Counted from the stretch's first letter, positions 25,678 through 34,518 are shown. The stretch is 64,000 bases of DNA from Candidatus Merdivicinus excrementipullorum (GCA_018716725.1 DVJP01000076.1:17165-81164), one strand, 5' to 3'. Notes: a model not told the origin generated them from the sequence alone. Program-made: numbers and translations.

Positions 25678-27747
25678 ATGGAAAAATTCCCTCCCCTTGT
25701 CCCTGCCGCTCCCGGCCTGATTCATGGCGGGGACTATAATCCCGATCAATGGCTGGGATATCCCGATGTTTTGAAGGAGGACGTCCGGCTCATGAACCTG
25801 GCCGGCGTCAACAGCGCGTCCGTGGCGATTTTCGCCTGGGCGGCCTTAGAGCCGGAGGAAGGCAAATACAATTTTGAATGGCTGGACGAAACCTTCGACC
25901 GGCTTTGGAAGGCTGGCGTCCGCGTTATTTTGGCAACCCCTTCCGGCGCGCGCCCCGCCTGGATGGACGAAAAATACCCGGAGGTGCTGCGGGTCAACGC
26001 CGACCGCACCAAAAACCTCCATGGCCTGCGCCACAACCACTGTTTTACCTCCCCATACTACCGGCAGAAGGTGCGGGAAATGAACCGGATGCTGGCGGAG
26101 CGTTACGGCAAGCATCCCGCTTTGATGATGTGGCACCTTTCCAACGAATACGGCGGCGAATGCCACTGCCCCCTCTGCCAGGAGGCCTTCCGAAACTGGC
26201 TGCGGAAGAAATATGACAATGACATTGAAAAGCTGAACCACGAGTGGTGGACCTACTTTTGGAGCCATCGCTACACCTCTTTTGACCAGATTGAGTCCCC
26301 TTCCCCTCTGGGGGACAAGCTGATCCACGGCATGAACCTGGACTGGAAACGGTTTGTTACGGAGCAGACCATGGACTTTATCCGCAGCGAAATGGAGCCT
26401 CTGCGGGAAATTACCCCCAATGTTCCCGTCACTACCAACCTGATGGGGTTCTACGACGGGCTGGATTACTGGAAGCTTTCCCAGATGTTGGACGTGGTTT
26501 CCTGGGACAACTATCCCCTGTGGGGCAACGACAGGGAAAAACTGTGGGAAACCGCCTCTTATACTGCTTTCCAGCACGACATGAACCGCTCCTTCTTAAA
26601 GGGGAAGCCCTTTATGATTATGGAAAGCGTCCCGTCCAAAACCAACTGGCACCCCTGCTGCAAGCTGAAACGGCCGGGGGTGCATCTCCTTTCCTCCATG
26701 CAGGCTGTGGCCCATGGCTCTGATTCCGTACAGTATTTCCAATGGCGGAAAGGCCGGGGCGCTTCGGAAAAATTCCACGGGGCGGTGGTGGACCACTGCG
26801 GCCGCAGCGACACCATGGAATTTTTAGGCGTAAAATCCGTGGGCGACCTGTTAAAAAAACTGCCGGACGTGGCGGGAACCTCCACCAAATCCCAGGCGGC
26901 AGTGCTTTACGACTGGGAAAACCGCTGGGCCATTGAGGATTTCCAGGGGACCCTCAATCGTGAATCCCGCCGGTATGTGGAAACCTGTGTGGAGCATTAC
27001 CGCCCCCTTTGGAAACGGGGCGTTTCCACGGACATTGTCAGTGAGGACAGCGATTTTTCCGGCTACCGGCTTCTGGCCGCTCCCATGCTTTACATGCTGC
27101 GGCCGGGCGTCGCCAAAAAGCTCCGGGATTTCGCCGAACAGGGCGGGACGCTTGTTTTAACCCATCTGACCGGTTACGTCAATGAAAACGACCTGTGCTT
27201 TTTAGGCGGGTTTCCCGGGGACGGCATGATGGACACCGCCGGGATTTGGTGCGAGGATATTGACACCGTTTACCCCTCCGATGAGAATTTTGCCGTTTCC
27301 AGAGAAAACCATCTGGGCTTTGCCGGGCGGTATTCTTTGGGAAGGATGCGGGAAATCGTCCACCCGGCGGAAGGCGCCGAGGTTTTGGCCGCTTATGAAG
27401 GGGATTTTTATGCCGGCTTACCGGTCCTCACCTGCCATCCCGTTGGCAAGGGCCGGGTTTATTACATTGCTTCCGCAGTGGGGCCGGATTTTTTGGAGGA
27501 GCTTTACAGCAAACTGATTCCGGAAGCAGGGGTGTCTCCCTGCCTGCCGGTGAAACTGCCGGAAGGAGTCAGCCTTACCCTGCGGGAGGGCGATGGCCAG
27601 CAGTATTATTTCCTGATGAACTTCACGGAAATGAACCAGCGCGTCTCCCTGCCCGCCGGAATGGAATTTACCGACATGGACAGCGGCGATACGGTGCGCG
27701 ATCTGCTGGATCTGCCGCCTTACGGCGTCCGGATTTTGAAAAAGTAA
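25678..27747 (+). CDS. GH42 beta-galactosidase
   Basis: Cytoplasmic beta-galactosidase of glycoside hydrolase family 42, 689 residues. The barrel opens with GGDYNPDQW. The acid/base glutamate is in MWHLSNEYGGECHC, and the nucleophile glutamate in FMIMESVPSKTNWHP. The first of these is followed by the family's cysteine cluster (CHCPLC), which binds zinc in many GH42 enzymes. A trimerisation beta/alpha domain (~390-600) and a small C-terminal beta domain follow. No signal peptide is visible, so the substrate would be imported galactosides (lacto-, arabino- or plant oligosaccharides). It precedes a serine hydrolase and a MATE gene on the same strand. Confidence 0.94.
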   Translation: MEKFPPLVPAAPGLIHGGDYNPDQWLGYPDVLKEDVRLMNLAGVNSASVAIFAWAALEPEEGKYNFEWLDETFDRLWKAGVRVILATPSGARPAWMDEKYPEVLRVNADRTKNLHGLRHNHCFTSPYYRQKVREMNRMLAERYGKHPALMMWHLSNEYGGECHCPLCQEAFRNWLRKKYDNDIEKLNHEWWTYFWSHRYTSFDQIESPSPLGDKLIHGMNLDWKRFVTEQTMDFIRSEMEPLREITPNVPVTTNLMGFYDGLDYWKLSQMLDVVSWDNYPLWGNDREKLWETASYTAFQHDMNRSFLKGKPFMIMESVPSKTNWHPCCKLKRPGVHLLSSMQAVAHGSDSVQYFQWRKGRGASEKFHGAVVDHCGRSDTMEFLGVKSVGDLLKKLPDVAGTSTKSQAAVLYDWENRWAIEDFQGTLNRESRRYVETCVEHYRPLWKRGVSTDIVSEDSDFSGYRLLAAPMLYMLRPGVAKKLRDFAEQGGTLVLTHLTGYVNENDLCFLGGFPGDGMMDTAGIWCEDIDTVYPSDENFAVSRENHLGFAGRYSLGRMREIVHPAEGAEVLAAYEGDFYAGLPVLTCHPVGKGRVYYIASAVGPDFLEELYSKLIPEAGVSPCLPVKLPEGVSLTLREGDGQQYYFLMNFTEMNQRVSLPAGMEFTDMDSGDTVRDLLDLPPYGVRILKK

Positions 27748-27762
27748 AGGGAGGGCGGTTTT

Positions 27763-29139
27763 ATGCTGGATCATGAAAAACATTTTGTCCTCTCCGCTCC
27801 GGAAGCGGAGGGGATTGACCCGGAGGGCATCCGGAAATTTATAGAGGGCTGCCTGGACAAAGGCAGCGACCTGCACGCGGTGTTGCTGATCCGCCATGGA
27901 AAACAGGCGTTTTCCGCCTTTTTTGACCCCTATCAGCCGGAGGACAAACGGCATGTTTACTCCGTCAGCAAAAGCTGGACTGCGACGGCGGTTGGCTTGG
28001 CGGTTTCTGAAGGGCTGCTCTCCCTGTCGGACAAGGTGATTTCCTTTTTCCCGGAGGAGCTGCCAAAGGAAGTCAGCGAAAATCTGGCGGCTATGGAGGT
28101 GCGGCACCTTCTCATTATGGGCTGCGGCCACGAAACGGAACCCTCTGCCCCGGAGGACGGCGCAACCTGGGCGGAAGCCTTCCTGCGGCACCCGGTCCCT
28201 TATAAGCCTGGCTCCCATTTCCTCTACAATTCCATGGGGACCTATATGCTGTCGGCCATTCTGCAAAAAGTCACCGGCCAGAAAATCGTGGATTACCTAA
28301 AGCCCCGGCTTTTCGAGCCTTTGGGCATTTCCGGCGTCACCTGGGACTGCTCTCCTGAGGATATTTGCTGCGGGGGCTGGGGTATTCACGTTTCGGCGGA
28401 GGATATTGCCAAACTGGGGATGGTTTACTTAAACGGCGGTCTTTTTGAGGGCAAACGAATCCTCCCGGAAAGCTGGGTCAAGGAGGCTACGGCTGCTCAG
28501 ATTGACAATGCGCCCAATGTGCAGAAAGACTGGGAGCAGGGCTACTGCTACCAAATCTGGCGGTGCCAGCACGACTGTTTCCGGTTTGACGGGGCTTTCG
28601 GCCAATATATGGTGGCCATGCCTCAAAAGGACGCGGTGCTGGTGGTCCTCAGCAACACATCCAATATGCAGGTAGTGCTGGACAGTTTGTGGGAAAACCT
28701 GCTGCCTGCTATGGGGGACGCTCCCCTGCCGGAAACCCTGGCGGCCCGGCCGGAATACCGCTGTCCCCTGCCCAAGCTGGAAGGCCGGGACTTTGCGGCG
28801 GACTATGCCTGCGGGGAGAATTCTCAGGGATATAAGCGCCTGGAAATCCGCACCGGCCAAAACGGCGGCGAAATCCGGTTTTTTGCGGGAACAGAAGAGC
28901 TTTGCCTCCCCTTTGGGCTGGAACGCTGGCAGCGGGCGCATTTGCAGAGCAAAGCGCATTTCCCGGAAATGCTTATTGGCGCGGCCGGCGGCTGGGAAGG
29001 CAATACCTTGGCGGTCACTGTCCGGCATCGGAATATGCCCCACCTGAATTTCATCCGCCTGGAAACCGGGACCCAGCCGGTCCTCCGCATTTTTTCGGAA
29101 AGAATGGAGGAAATCTTTTGCTGCACCCTTCTTTCCTAA
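27763..29139 (+). CDS. Serine hydrolase of the class C beta-lactamase family
   Basis: A 458-residue serine beta-lactamase-fold hydrolase. The SxxK catalytic motif is S67-V-S-K70 (HVYSVSKSWTATAVG). The YxN motif is likely LYNSMGTYML. The C-terminal ~110 residues form an extra domain after the hydrolase fold. No signal peptide is seen, so it probably acts in the cytoplasm as an esterase or amidase rather than as a beta-lactamase or penicillin-binding protein. It starts 15 bases after the GH42 stop, so the two are cotranscribed and may work on the same substrate, for example by removing ester groups. Confidence 0.88.
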   Translation: MLDHEKHFVLSAPEAEGIDPEGIRKFIEGCLDKGSDLHAVLLIRHGKQAFSAFFDPYQPEDKRHVYSVSKSWTATAVGLAVSEGLLSLSDKVISFFPEELPKEVSENLAAMEVRHLLIMGCGHETEPSAPEDGATWAEAFLRHPVPYKPGSHFLYNSMGTYMLSAILQKVTGQKIVDYLKPRLFEPLGISGVTWDCSPEDICCGGWGIHVSAEDIAKLGMVYLNGGLFEGKRILPESWVKEATAAQIDNAPNVQKDWEQGYCYQIWRCQHDCFRFDGAFGQYMVAMPQKDAVLVVLSNTSNMQVVLDSLWENLLPAMGDAPLPETLAARPEYRCPLPKLEGRDFAADYACGENSQGYKRLEIRTGQNGGEIRFFAGTEELCLPFGLERWQRAHLQSKAHFPEMLIGAAGGWEGNTLAVTVRHRNMPHLNFIRLETGTQPVLRIFSERMEEIFCCTLLS

Positions 29140-29179
29140 CCCATATAACCGTATCTTTTAGAAAGGAATATTGACTCCA

Positions 29180-30574
29180 ATGGCAAAAAGAACTTATGAA
29201 ATCGACATGTGCAACGGCCCCTTGCTGGGGAAAATCCTCCGGTTTTCCATCCCGCTGATGCTCTCCGGCATTTTACAGCTGCTTTTCAACGCGGCTGATA
29301 TTGTGGTTGTGGGACAGTTTACCGGCAAGGAAGCGCTGGCGGCCGTTGGCTCCACCGGCTCCCTAATCAACCTGCTCATTAACCTGTTTATCGGGCTTTC
29401 CATCGGAACCAACGTCCTGGTGGCCCAATATATCGGCGCGCGGGACGTCCGAAATGTCAGCGAAACCATCCACACTTCCATTCTGTTAAGCGTTATCTGC
29501 GGGACAGTCATGATCTTTGTAGGCATTGCACTGGCTGAGCCGCTTTTAACTCTTATGGGGACTCCGGACGACGTCTTGAGCCAAGCAACGCTGTATATGC
29601 GCATCTACTTTGTGGGGATGCCGGTTATCATGCTTTATAACTTTGGCTCCGCCATCCTCCGGGCTATGGGCGACACTCAGCGGCCGCTGATTTTCCTGCT
29701 GATTGCAGGTGTGGTAAACGTCATATTCAATTTGATTTTTGTCATTGTGTTCCATATGGGCGTTGCCGGCGTGGCTATTGCTACGGTCATTTCCCAGGCA
29801 ATCTCCGCCGGGCTTATCGTCCTGTGCCTCATCCGTTCCGACGGCATGTTTAAGCTTCATCTGAAAAAGCTCCATGTCCACCGGGAAAAGCTGTTCGCCA
29901 TGATGCGCATCGGCCTGCCCGCCGGGATGCAGGGCGCGATTTTTTCCATTTCCAACGTGCTGATTCAGTCCTCCATCAACTCTTTCGGCTCGGTGGCTAT
30001 GGCCGGCAGCACCGCCGCTTCCAATCTGGAAGGCTTTGTTTACAACTCCATGAACGCCGTATATCAGGCGAACCTGAGCTTTACCAGCCAGAATATGGGG
30101 GCTAAAAAATACAGCCGCATCAATCATATCCTGCTGGTCTGCCTTGGGGTGGTCACAGTTATCGGCCTGGTTATGGGCGTGGGGGCTACCCTTCTTGGGG
30201 ATACGCTGTTAAAAATTTACAACACCGACCCTCAGGTCATCAGCTTCGGATTGGAAAGGATGTACTTAGTCTGCATGCCTTATTTCCTCTGCGGGATCAT
30301 GGACGTTATGGTGGGAAGCATGCGGGGCATGGGCTATTCCATCCTGCCCATGATCGTCTCCCTGACCGGCGCCTGCGGCCTGCGGATTCTCTGGATTTTC
30401 ACGGTCTTTGCCGCCGACCACACTTTGTCCACCCTGTTCTGGTCCTATCCGGTTTCCTGGGCTGTCACCTTCTTGGCGCATCTTGTATGCTTCATGGTAA
30501 TCCGGCGGAAATTCCCCAAGGTGGACGAAGCGGTTTCCCAGGAGGCTCCCGCCCCTTCTGAAAGCAGCATATAA
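29180..30574 (+). CDS. MATE-family efflux transporter
   Basis: Multidrug and toxin extrusion-type membrane exporter of about 464 residues with twelve predicted membrane segments. Typical MATE features: GPLLGKILRFSIPLMLSGIL at the N-terminus, VAQYIGARD in the loop after segment 2, and FGSAILRAMGDTQRPL at the end of segment 4. The two halves are related. The ORF track begins at a TTG; the ATG three codons later (MAKRTYEIDM) is preferred. Substrate unknown; cation-coupled export of drugs or metabolites is normal for the family. Read with the upstream genes, it may be a co-transcribed passenger. Confidence 0.92.
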   Translation: MAKRTYEIDMCNGPLLGKILRFSIPLMLSGILQLLFNAADIVVVGQFTGKEALAAVGSTGSLINLLINLFIGLSIGTNVLVAQYIGARDVRNVSETIHTSILLSVICGTVMIFVGIALAEPLLTLMGTPDDVLSQATLYMRIYFVGMPVIMLYNFGSAILRAMGDTQRPLIFLLIAGVVNVIFNLIFVIVFHMGVAGVAIATVISQAISAGLIVLCLIRSDGMFKLHLKKLHVHREKLFAMMRIGLPAGMQGAIFSISNVLIQSSINSFGSVAMAGSTAASNLEGFVYNSMNAVYQANLSFTSQNMGAKKYSRINHILLVCLGVVTVIGLVMGVGATLLGDTLLKIYNTDPQVISFGLERMYLVCMPYFLCGIMDVMVGSMRGMGYSILPMIVSLTGACGLRILWIFTVFAADHTLSTLFWSYPVSWAVTFLAHLVCFMVIRRKFPKVDEAVSQEAPAPSESSI

Positions 30575-30589
30575 GGAGGCGGCGCTTTC

Positions 30590-30937
30590 TTGGGAACCAA
30601 ATTGGGCACAGCCAACTTAGAGGCCGGTTATCCCACTGTGGCGGAGGCCTTAAAACACCTGAATTTTGAAATCCGCCACGCCAAAGCCGCCGGATGCCCT
30701 GTCTTAAAGATCATCCACGGCTACGGCTCCACAGGGACCGGCGGGAAAATCCGGCCCGCCGTCCGGAAACGCCTTTGGGAAATGCAGGCCAAAAGCCAGG
30801 TGAAAGCGGTGATTCTGGGGGAGGATTTTTCCATTTTCAACGACAGCACCCGGCTGGCCTTCCAGCTTTGCGGCGCCCTCCGCCGGGACCCGGATTTGGA
30901 ACGCCGCAACCAGGGCATTACCCTGGTGATTTTGTAG
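30590..30937 (+). CDS. Smr domain protein
   Basis: A 115-residue single-domain protein with the Smr (small MutS-related) core: LKIIHGYGSTGTGGKIRPAV matches the 'HG.G.G.L...V' motif of this endonuclease-like fold. Smr domains nick or bind DNA or RNA; in some bacteria they act in ribosome rescue. The start is TTG after TAAGGAGG (ribosome binding site). The stop codon TAG coincides with the first bases of a double-hairpin element (TTTGTAGAGGCGG), so the gene ends inside the element. Confidence 0.82.
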   Translation: MGTKLGTANLEAGYPTVAEALKHLNFEIRHAKAAGCPVLKIIHGYGSTGTGGKIRPAVRKRLWEMQAKSQVKAVILGEDFSIFNDSTRLAFQLCGALRRDPDLERRNQGITLVIL

Positions 30938-31005
30938 AGGCGGATACCTACCATCCGCCCACAGAATATCAGGTATTGGGGACGATGTGGGCATCGTCCC
31001 CTACA
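30932..31005. repeat. Double-hairpin element 4
   Basis: TTGTAGAGGCGGATACCTAC ... GGGCATCGTCCCCTACA. It begins within the stop codon of the Smr gene. Confidence 0.78.
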
Positions 31006-31031
31006 TTTTTATTGAAACGTCCCGGATAAAT

Positions 31032-31113
31032 TTGTAGGGGCGGGGTTTCCCCGCCCGCTGGTAAATCGTGACGTTTCTCCAAAACCGCGGGCCGGGCGAC
31101 CCGGCCCCTACAA
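31032..31113. repeat. Double-hairpin element 5
   Basis: TTGTAGGGGCGGGGTTTCCC ... GGGCGACCCGGCCCCTACAA. The stretch linking it to element 4 (ACGTCCCGGATAAATTTG) also links elements in the region at 20.57 kb, so these two loci share a longer block. It ends 25 bases before the -35 box of cassette 2. Confidence 0.8.
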
Positions 31114-31138
31114 TTTTTCGGAAGAATTACAAAACCTC

Positions 31139-31180
31139 TTGACAAATGTATCCACTAACGATAGGATATAAGTGGATACA
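31139..31180 (+). promoter_or_regulatory. Promoter and operator of RHH cassette 2
   Basis: TTGACA (31139-31144), 17 bases, TAGGAT (31162-31167). A perfect 10-bp inverted repeat TGTATCCACT / AGTGGATACA (31147-31156 and 31171-31180) encloses the -10 box. Its sequence differs from the operator of cassette 1. Confidence 0.8.
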
Positions 31181-31196
31181 GAAAGGAGGGAATGGA

Positions 31197-31367
31197 GTGT
31201 CCCCAAAAGGCAGGCCGACCAATGACCCGAAAACCCTGAGCACACGAATCCGTCTTTCGGAGGAAGATGTCAAAAGGTTGCAGTTCTGTGCAGAAAAGAC
31301 CGGGATGACCAAAGCCGAAGTAATTCGTTCCGGGATTCGGGAAATGTACGACCGGTTAAAAAAATAG
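31197..31367 (+). CDS. Ribbon-helix-helix small DNA-binding protein, cassette 2
   Basis: A 56-residue protein starting at a GTG (VSPKGRPTNDPKT), after AAAGGAGGGAATGGA. The ATG-initiated frame in the ORF track begins in the promoter and is not the start. The plan is N-terminal GRP arm, strand (LSTRIRL), helix (EEDVKRLQFCAEKTG), helix (TKAEVIRSGIREMYDRL). It shares the arm and the 'C.EK.G.T..EV...GI' pattern with the other three cassettes. There is no partner gene. Likely a dimeric autorepressor of the TGTATCCACT operator. Confidence 0.82.
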   Translation: MSPKGRPTNDPKTLSTRIRLSEEDVKRLQFCAEKTGMTKAEVIRSGIREMYDRLKK

Positions 31368-31479
31368 ATGTAAGCCGCACCCTTGCAAAACCGCAGCCTA
31401 CATCTATACCCGACGAGAAACCCCGTCTGAAATTATTTTACATCAGATGGGCCTTCTTGTCAACCGGTGAGCCGCCGGT
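31368..31479 (+). ncRNA. Conserved 3' structured tail of cassette 2
   Basis: First stem (A)GATGTAAGC...GCCTACATC(T), then GACGAG...CCCGTC, then CCCGTCTGA...TCAGATGGG and CCTTCTTGT, ending in CCGGTGAGCCGCCGG. The first stem differs in sequence from cassettes 1 and 3 but keeps pairing. The tail reaches exactly to the stop codon of the convergent gene at 31480. Confidence 0.65.
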
Positions 31480-31974
31480 TCAATGCTCGATGGTCTGGGA
31501 CAGCGCCTCGCTCATGTCCACATAATACTTCTGGAAAGAATCATCCTCCACGTACACCTTCACCGTTCTGCCGATCAGCGAAGGGTCCAGGTATTGATAA
31601 ATATTCCGGCTTCTAAACACATGGACGACGCCGTTTATGTCCGCATACCGGACAACAGCAATCATGGGATGCCGGTTATTGAGGGAAACATTGTAATTGA
31701 TCTGGAAATCCGCAATCTCCCCCTCAATGTACCGGCCGCCTTCCAGCAGCCGCAATGCCTGACGGTTCTTCCTGCGTTCCACCAGCAGGAATATAATCCC
31801 CAACAGGGCGAATATCCCGCCGATACCGGCAAAAATCCCGCCAATCATCCTCCCGTCGCCAGGGACTGCCAGGAGTAAGCTAAGTCCCAGTACTAGGAAA
31901 ACGCTGCCTAAAATCAGGTAAATAATCCCGATAACCGCCAAAGCGCTTTTTCCGAACTTCCTACGGTTTTCCAT
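31480..31974 (-). CDS. DUF3592-like membrane protein
   Basis: A 164-residue protein with two close membrane segments at residues ~10-35 and ~45-65 (IIYLILGSVFLVLGLSLLL and GGIFAGIGGIFALLGIIFLL) and a C-terminal soluble domain with a beta-rich pattern (YIEGEIADFQINYNVSLNNR ... VVRYADINGVVHVFRS). This matches the general layout of DUF3592 proteins, for which no function is established. The last codons abut the tail of RHH cassette 2. It probably shares a transcript with the oxidoreductase gene upstream. Confidence 0.6.
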   Translation of the reverse strand: MENRRKFGKSALAVIGIIYLILGSVFLVLGLSLLLAVPGDGRMIGGIFAGIGGIFALLGIIFLLVERRKNRQALRLLEGGRYIEGEIADFQINYNVSLNNRHPMIAVVRYADINGVVHVFRSRNIYQYLDPSLIGRTVKVYVEDDSFQKYYVDMSEALSQTIEH

Positions 31975-31992
31975 GCCATTTTCCCCCCAGCA

Positions 31993-33018
31993 TTATTTCA
32001 CTGGAAGGGTTGTCCCTTCCCGGAGGGCTTTCCAGCCCAGCAAGGCGATTTGGAACGCCTTGTAGGCATCATCCAGCGTCGGAGAGCCTTCGCTGCGGCC
32101 TTCAATCATGTCAATGAGACACTGGAGCTGCGCCCACATGTTTTTGTAAACGCTGGGGCTGTTAATGGTGTGATAGACCTTATTCACCGCGTCGTAATAC
32201 TGGATCAGGTCCCCTTCCTCCTGATCCTCCTTGCGGAATTCCTTTAAGACGATGCGGATGCGGCCTTTATTCCCGATAAATTCCTTCAGGTTTTCCGCCG
32301 CCAGGCTTTCGGTCCAGCCGGCTTCATAATACACAGAAGCCCCGTTTTCCAGCCGCATAGTCAGGACGCCGTGGTCAAACTCCCCGGGCGCCGCCAGCTC
32401 CCCTACCCTGCTGCCGATTCCGCCGATGGAGGTCACCTCCAGGCCGGTGAACCAGCGGGCCACGTCGATGTAATGGACGCCGCAGTCCACGAAGGGCGGG
32501 CAGTCCCGCAGAAGCCGGGCGTAACGGTCCGGATTCATCACATGGTGGTTCTGCACCATGCGGATCAGGCGCACCTCCCCAATCTTCCCCTCCTGGATCA
32601 TCTTCCGAGCCAGCTTATAAGTGTCGTTATGACGCAGGATATGGGCGATGAGCACCTTGCTGGAAGAATTTTTGGCCAGCCGGTAAAATTCCTCCGCGTC
32701 TTCCTCGCTGCACTCCGTCATAGGCTTTTCACAGAGGACGTGCTTTCCGGCGGCAATGCAGTCCCGCAGAATAGGCAGGTGGGAATCCGCGTAAGTAGCG
32801 ACAATTACGATGTCCACATCCTTCCGGTCCAGATAGGGATGATAGTCCGTATCCCAAGATTCCGCCCCGTATTTTTTGGCAAACAGCCGGGCGTTTTCCT
32901 CCAGGGTGTCTACAACGCCGACAATCCGCACCCCGTCCCGGTAATAAATTTCCTCTATATGCGACCGGCCGATATGCCCGCAGCCGATCAAAACGACCCC
33001 ATAGGTCTTGTTTTCCAT
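31993..33018 (-). CDS. Gfo/Idh/MocA-family oxidoreductase
   Basis: NAD(P)-dependent sugar or inositol-type dehydrogenase, about 341 residues. The N-terminal Rossmann fold opens with GVVLIGCGHIGRSHIEEI. The conserved lysine and proline are in HVLCEKPMTECSEE. The C-terminal domain has DCGVHYIDVARWF, matching the catalytic D..H motif (GVHYID). The ORF track starts ten codons early; the ATG at MENKTYG follows AAGGGGGAC. A promoter with a cre-like site overlaps the leader, so sugar-dependent control is likely. The substrate is unknown. Confidence 0.88.
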   Translation of the reverse strand: MENKTYGVVLIGCGHIGRSHIEEIYYRDGVRIVGVVDTLEENARLFAKKYGAESWDTDYHPYLDRKDVDIVIVATYADSHLPILRDCIAAGKHVLCEKPMTECSEEDAEEFYRLAKNSSSKVLIAHILRHNDTYKLARKMIQEGKIGEVRLIRMVQNHHVMNPDRYARLLRDCPPFVDCGVHYIDVARWFTGLEVTSIGGIGSRVGELAAPGEFDHGVLTMRLENGASVYYEAGWTESLAAENLKEFIGNKGRIRIVLKEFRKEDQEEGDLIQYYDAVNKVYHTINSPSVYKNMWAQLQCLIDMIEGRSEGSPTLDDAYKAFQIALLGWKALREGTTLPVK

Positions 33019-33043
33019 GCCAAAGTCCCCCTTGAACCGATAA

Positions 33044-33097
33044 TGCAAACGATTACATAACCAGGTTTATTTTACATGATTCCAAATGAAATTGCAA
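33044..33097 (-). promoter_or_regulatory. Promoter with cre-like operator
   Basis: On the minus strand: TTGCAA (33092-33097), 17 bases, TAAAAT (33069-33074), then at 33044-33057 the palindromic TGTAATCGTTTGCA. Read on the plus strand this is TGCAAACGATTACA, one mismatch from the CcpA cre consensus TGWAANCGNTNWCA. It also fits LacI-family operators in general. Its place just after the start point favours repression by blocking elongation or promoter escape. Confidence 0.7.
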
Positions 33098-33187
33098 CAC
33101 TTTCTTGACATTTTTCGCGATTCTCCTAATCTTTTCTACAAATCGCTTAATTTTTAAAAAAAACTTTTCCCTTTCGTGAAAGTATGT

Positions 33188-33231
33188 TATAATATCTACA
33201 GAAAATACCGGGCATCCGAAGGGGGATGCCC
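33188..33231 (+). promoter_or_regulatory. TATAAT box and short leader hairpin upstream of the MetH-activation-like gene
   Basis: TATAAT at 33188-33193 with only a weak -35. An 8-bp hairpin GGGCATCC/GGATGCCC (33210-33231) lies in the leader, ending ~10 bases before the GGAGGG ribosome binding site. No T tract follows it, so it is not a terminator. Confidence 0.5.
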
Positions 33232-33251
33232 GCGGTTATGGAGGGAATTTT

Positions 33252-33950
33252 ATGTTGGAAAAAACGATTCTTGTTGATGACACCCCGGATATCCCCCTTT
33301 CCAGCCTGCTGAAGGCCGTGCGGATGGACGAGGATTCCGACCCGGAGGACCTGGCGGAAATTTCCCAGATGCTGGATGAAGCTTTGGCCCTTGCCAAGCC
33401 CAAGGCGGTTTTCGGACTGGCCCAGGTGGAAAGCCGGGATGAAAACGGCGTCATTGTCGACGGCGTGCGGTTCCATTCCCCGCTTGTCAGCAAAAACCTG
33501 GCCAATACCAACCGGATTGTCCCTTTTGTAGTGACCTGCGGAATGGAGGCGGAGGAATGGTCCCTGCAGTACAAGGACGACCCTTTAAAAGAATTCTGGG
33601 CTGACTCGATCAAACTCCAGCTTTTGGGCTGTATCCGGCCCAAGGTTCAAAAAGAAGTCCGCCGCCGCTTTTTCCCCACAGGGGATATTTCCGCCATGAG
33701 CCCCGGCTCCCTGGCGGCCTGGCCCTTAAAGGAGCAGCGGCCCCTGTTTGCCCTGCTGGGAGGCGTAACGCCGGACATCGGCGCCCGCCTTACAGATTCC
33801 TGCCTGATTCTGCCGTCAAAATCCGGCTCCGGATTTTTCTTCTCCCCGGAAAGCCACTACGAAAACTGCCGTTACTGCCCCCTGATAAAATGCCCTAACC
33901 GCCGGGCGCCGTTTGAACACGAACTGGAAGGAGTACCCCAAGATGAATGA
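33252..33950 (+). CDS. Vitamin B12-dependent methionine synthase activation-domain protein
   Basis: A 232-residue stand-alone protein homologous to the reactivation domain of cobalamin-dependent methionine synthase (MetH C-terminus). The segments MSPGSLAAWPLKEQRPLFAL and LILPSKSGSGFFFS are typical. In full-length MetH this domain binds S-adenosylmethionine and helps re-methylate oxidised cobalamin. In Clostridia the domain is found as a separate subunit with corrinoid methyltransferases. A cysteine set (ENCRYCPLIKCPNR) near the end may bind metal. No corrinoid protein or methyltransferase lies nearby, so its partner is elsewhere. Confidence 0.88.
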   Translation: MLEKTILVDDTPDIPLSSLLKAVRMDEDSDPEDLAEISQMLDEALALAKPKAVFGLAQVESRDENGVIVDGVRFHSPLVSKNLANTNRIVPFVVTCGMEAEEWSLQYKDDPLKEFWADSIKLQLLGCIRPKVQKEVRRRFFPTGDISAMSPGSLAAWPLKEQRPLFALLGGVTPDIGARLTDSCLILPSKSGSGFFFSPESHYENCRYCPLIKCPNRRAPFEHELEGVPQDE

Positions 33951-34428
33951 AGCCTCCCGCCCCGCAAAAACTGTGGCGGAATCCAAAACTGAACAGTGCC
34001 ACCTGCTGATGCCCCGGGACGCCAACAGCTATAACCGCTTGTTCGGCGGACAGCTGATGGAGTGGATCGATCTTGTTGCCGGGATTGTAGCCCGCCGCCA
34101 CTGCGAATGCAATATTACCACCGCTTCCATTGACAATTTGCAGTTCAAGGCGCCCGCCCATGTAGGCGATTTGGTGGTGCTTATGGGGCAGGTGACTTAC
34201 ACCGGCAATACCTCTATGGAGGTGCGGGTTCAAACCTTCGTAGAGGACCTGCACGGGATGCGCAAGCTCATAAACCGGGCTTATCTGGTTATGGTGGCTT
34301 TGGACGATGAGGAAAAGCCGATCCAGGTGCCCCGGATCATCCCGGAAACTATGGAGGAACAATATGAGTATGAGTGCGCCGTTAAGCGCAACGCCTTTCG
34401 CAAACAGCGCCGGAAGGAATCTTTCTAG
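33943..34428 (+). CDS. Acyl-CoA thioesterase, hotdog fold
   Basis: A 161-residue hotdog-fold acyl-CoA hydrolase. The conserved block is MPRDANSYNRLFGGQLMEWI with D-L-V-A following, which is the family signature 'D.N..g.lFGG.l..wmD' of cytosolic long-chain acyl-CoA hydrolases (YciA/ACOT type). The ORF track begins ten codons early; the ATG at MNEASRPA overlaps the upstream stop by 8 bases and has a GGAAGGAG-like site. Its role would be to release free fatty acids from acyl-CoA, with substrate range unknown. Confidence 0.88.
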   Translation: MNEASRPAKTVAESKTEQCHLLMPRDANSYNRLFGGQLMEWIDLVAGIVARRHCECNITTASIDNLQFKAPAHVGDLVVLMGQVTYTGNTSMEVRVQTFVEDLHGMRKLINRAYLVMVALDDEEKPIQVPRIIPETMEEQYEYECAVKRNAFRKQRRKESF

Positions 34429-34518
34429 CAAAAAATTCTCATGCTGGAAAAGGCCGGGTTTTGGGATGTCCAGTCGTTTTTTTCAGCATTATCTCTTGAT
34501 TTCTCCTTTTTTCCTTCC

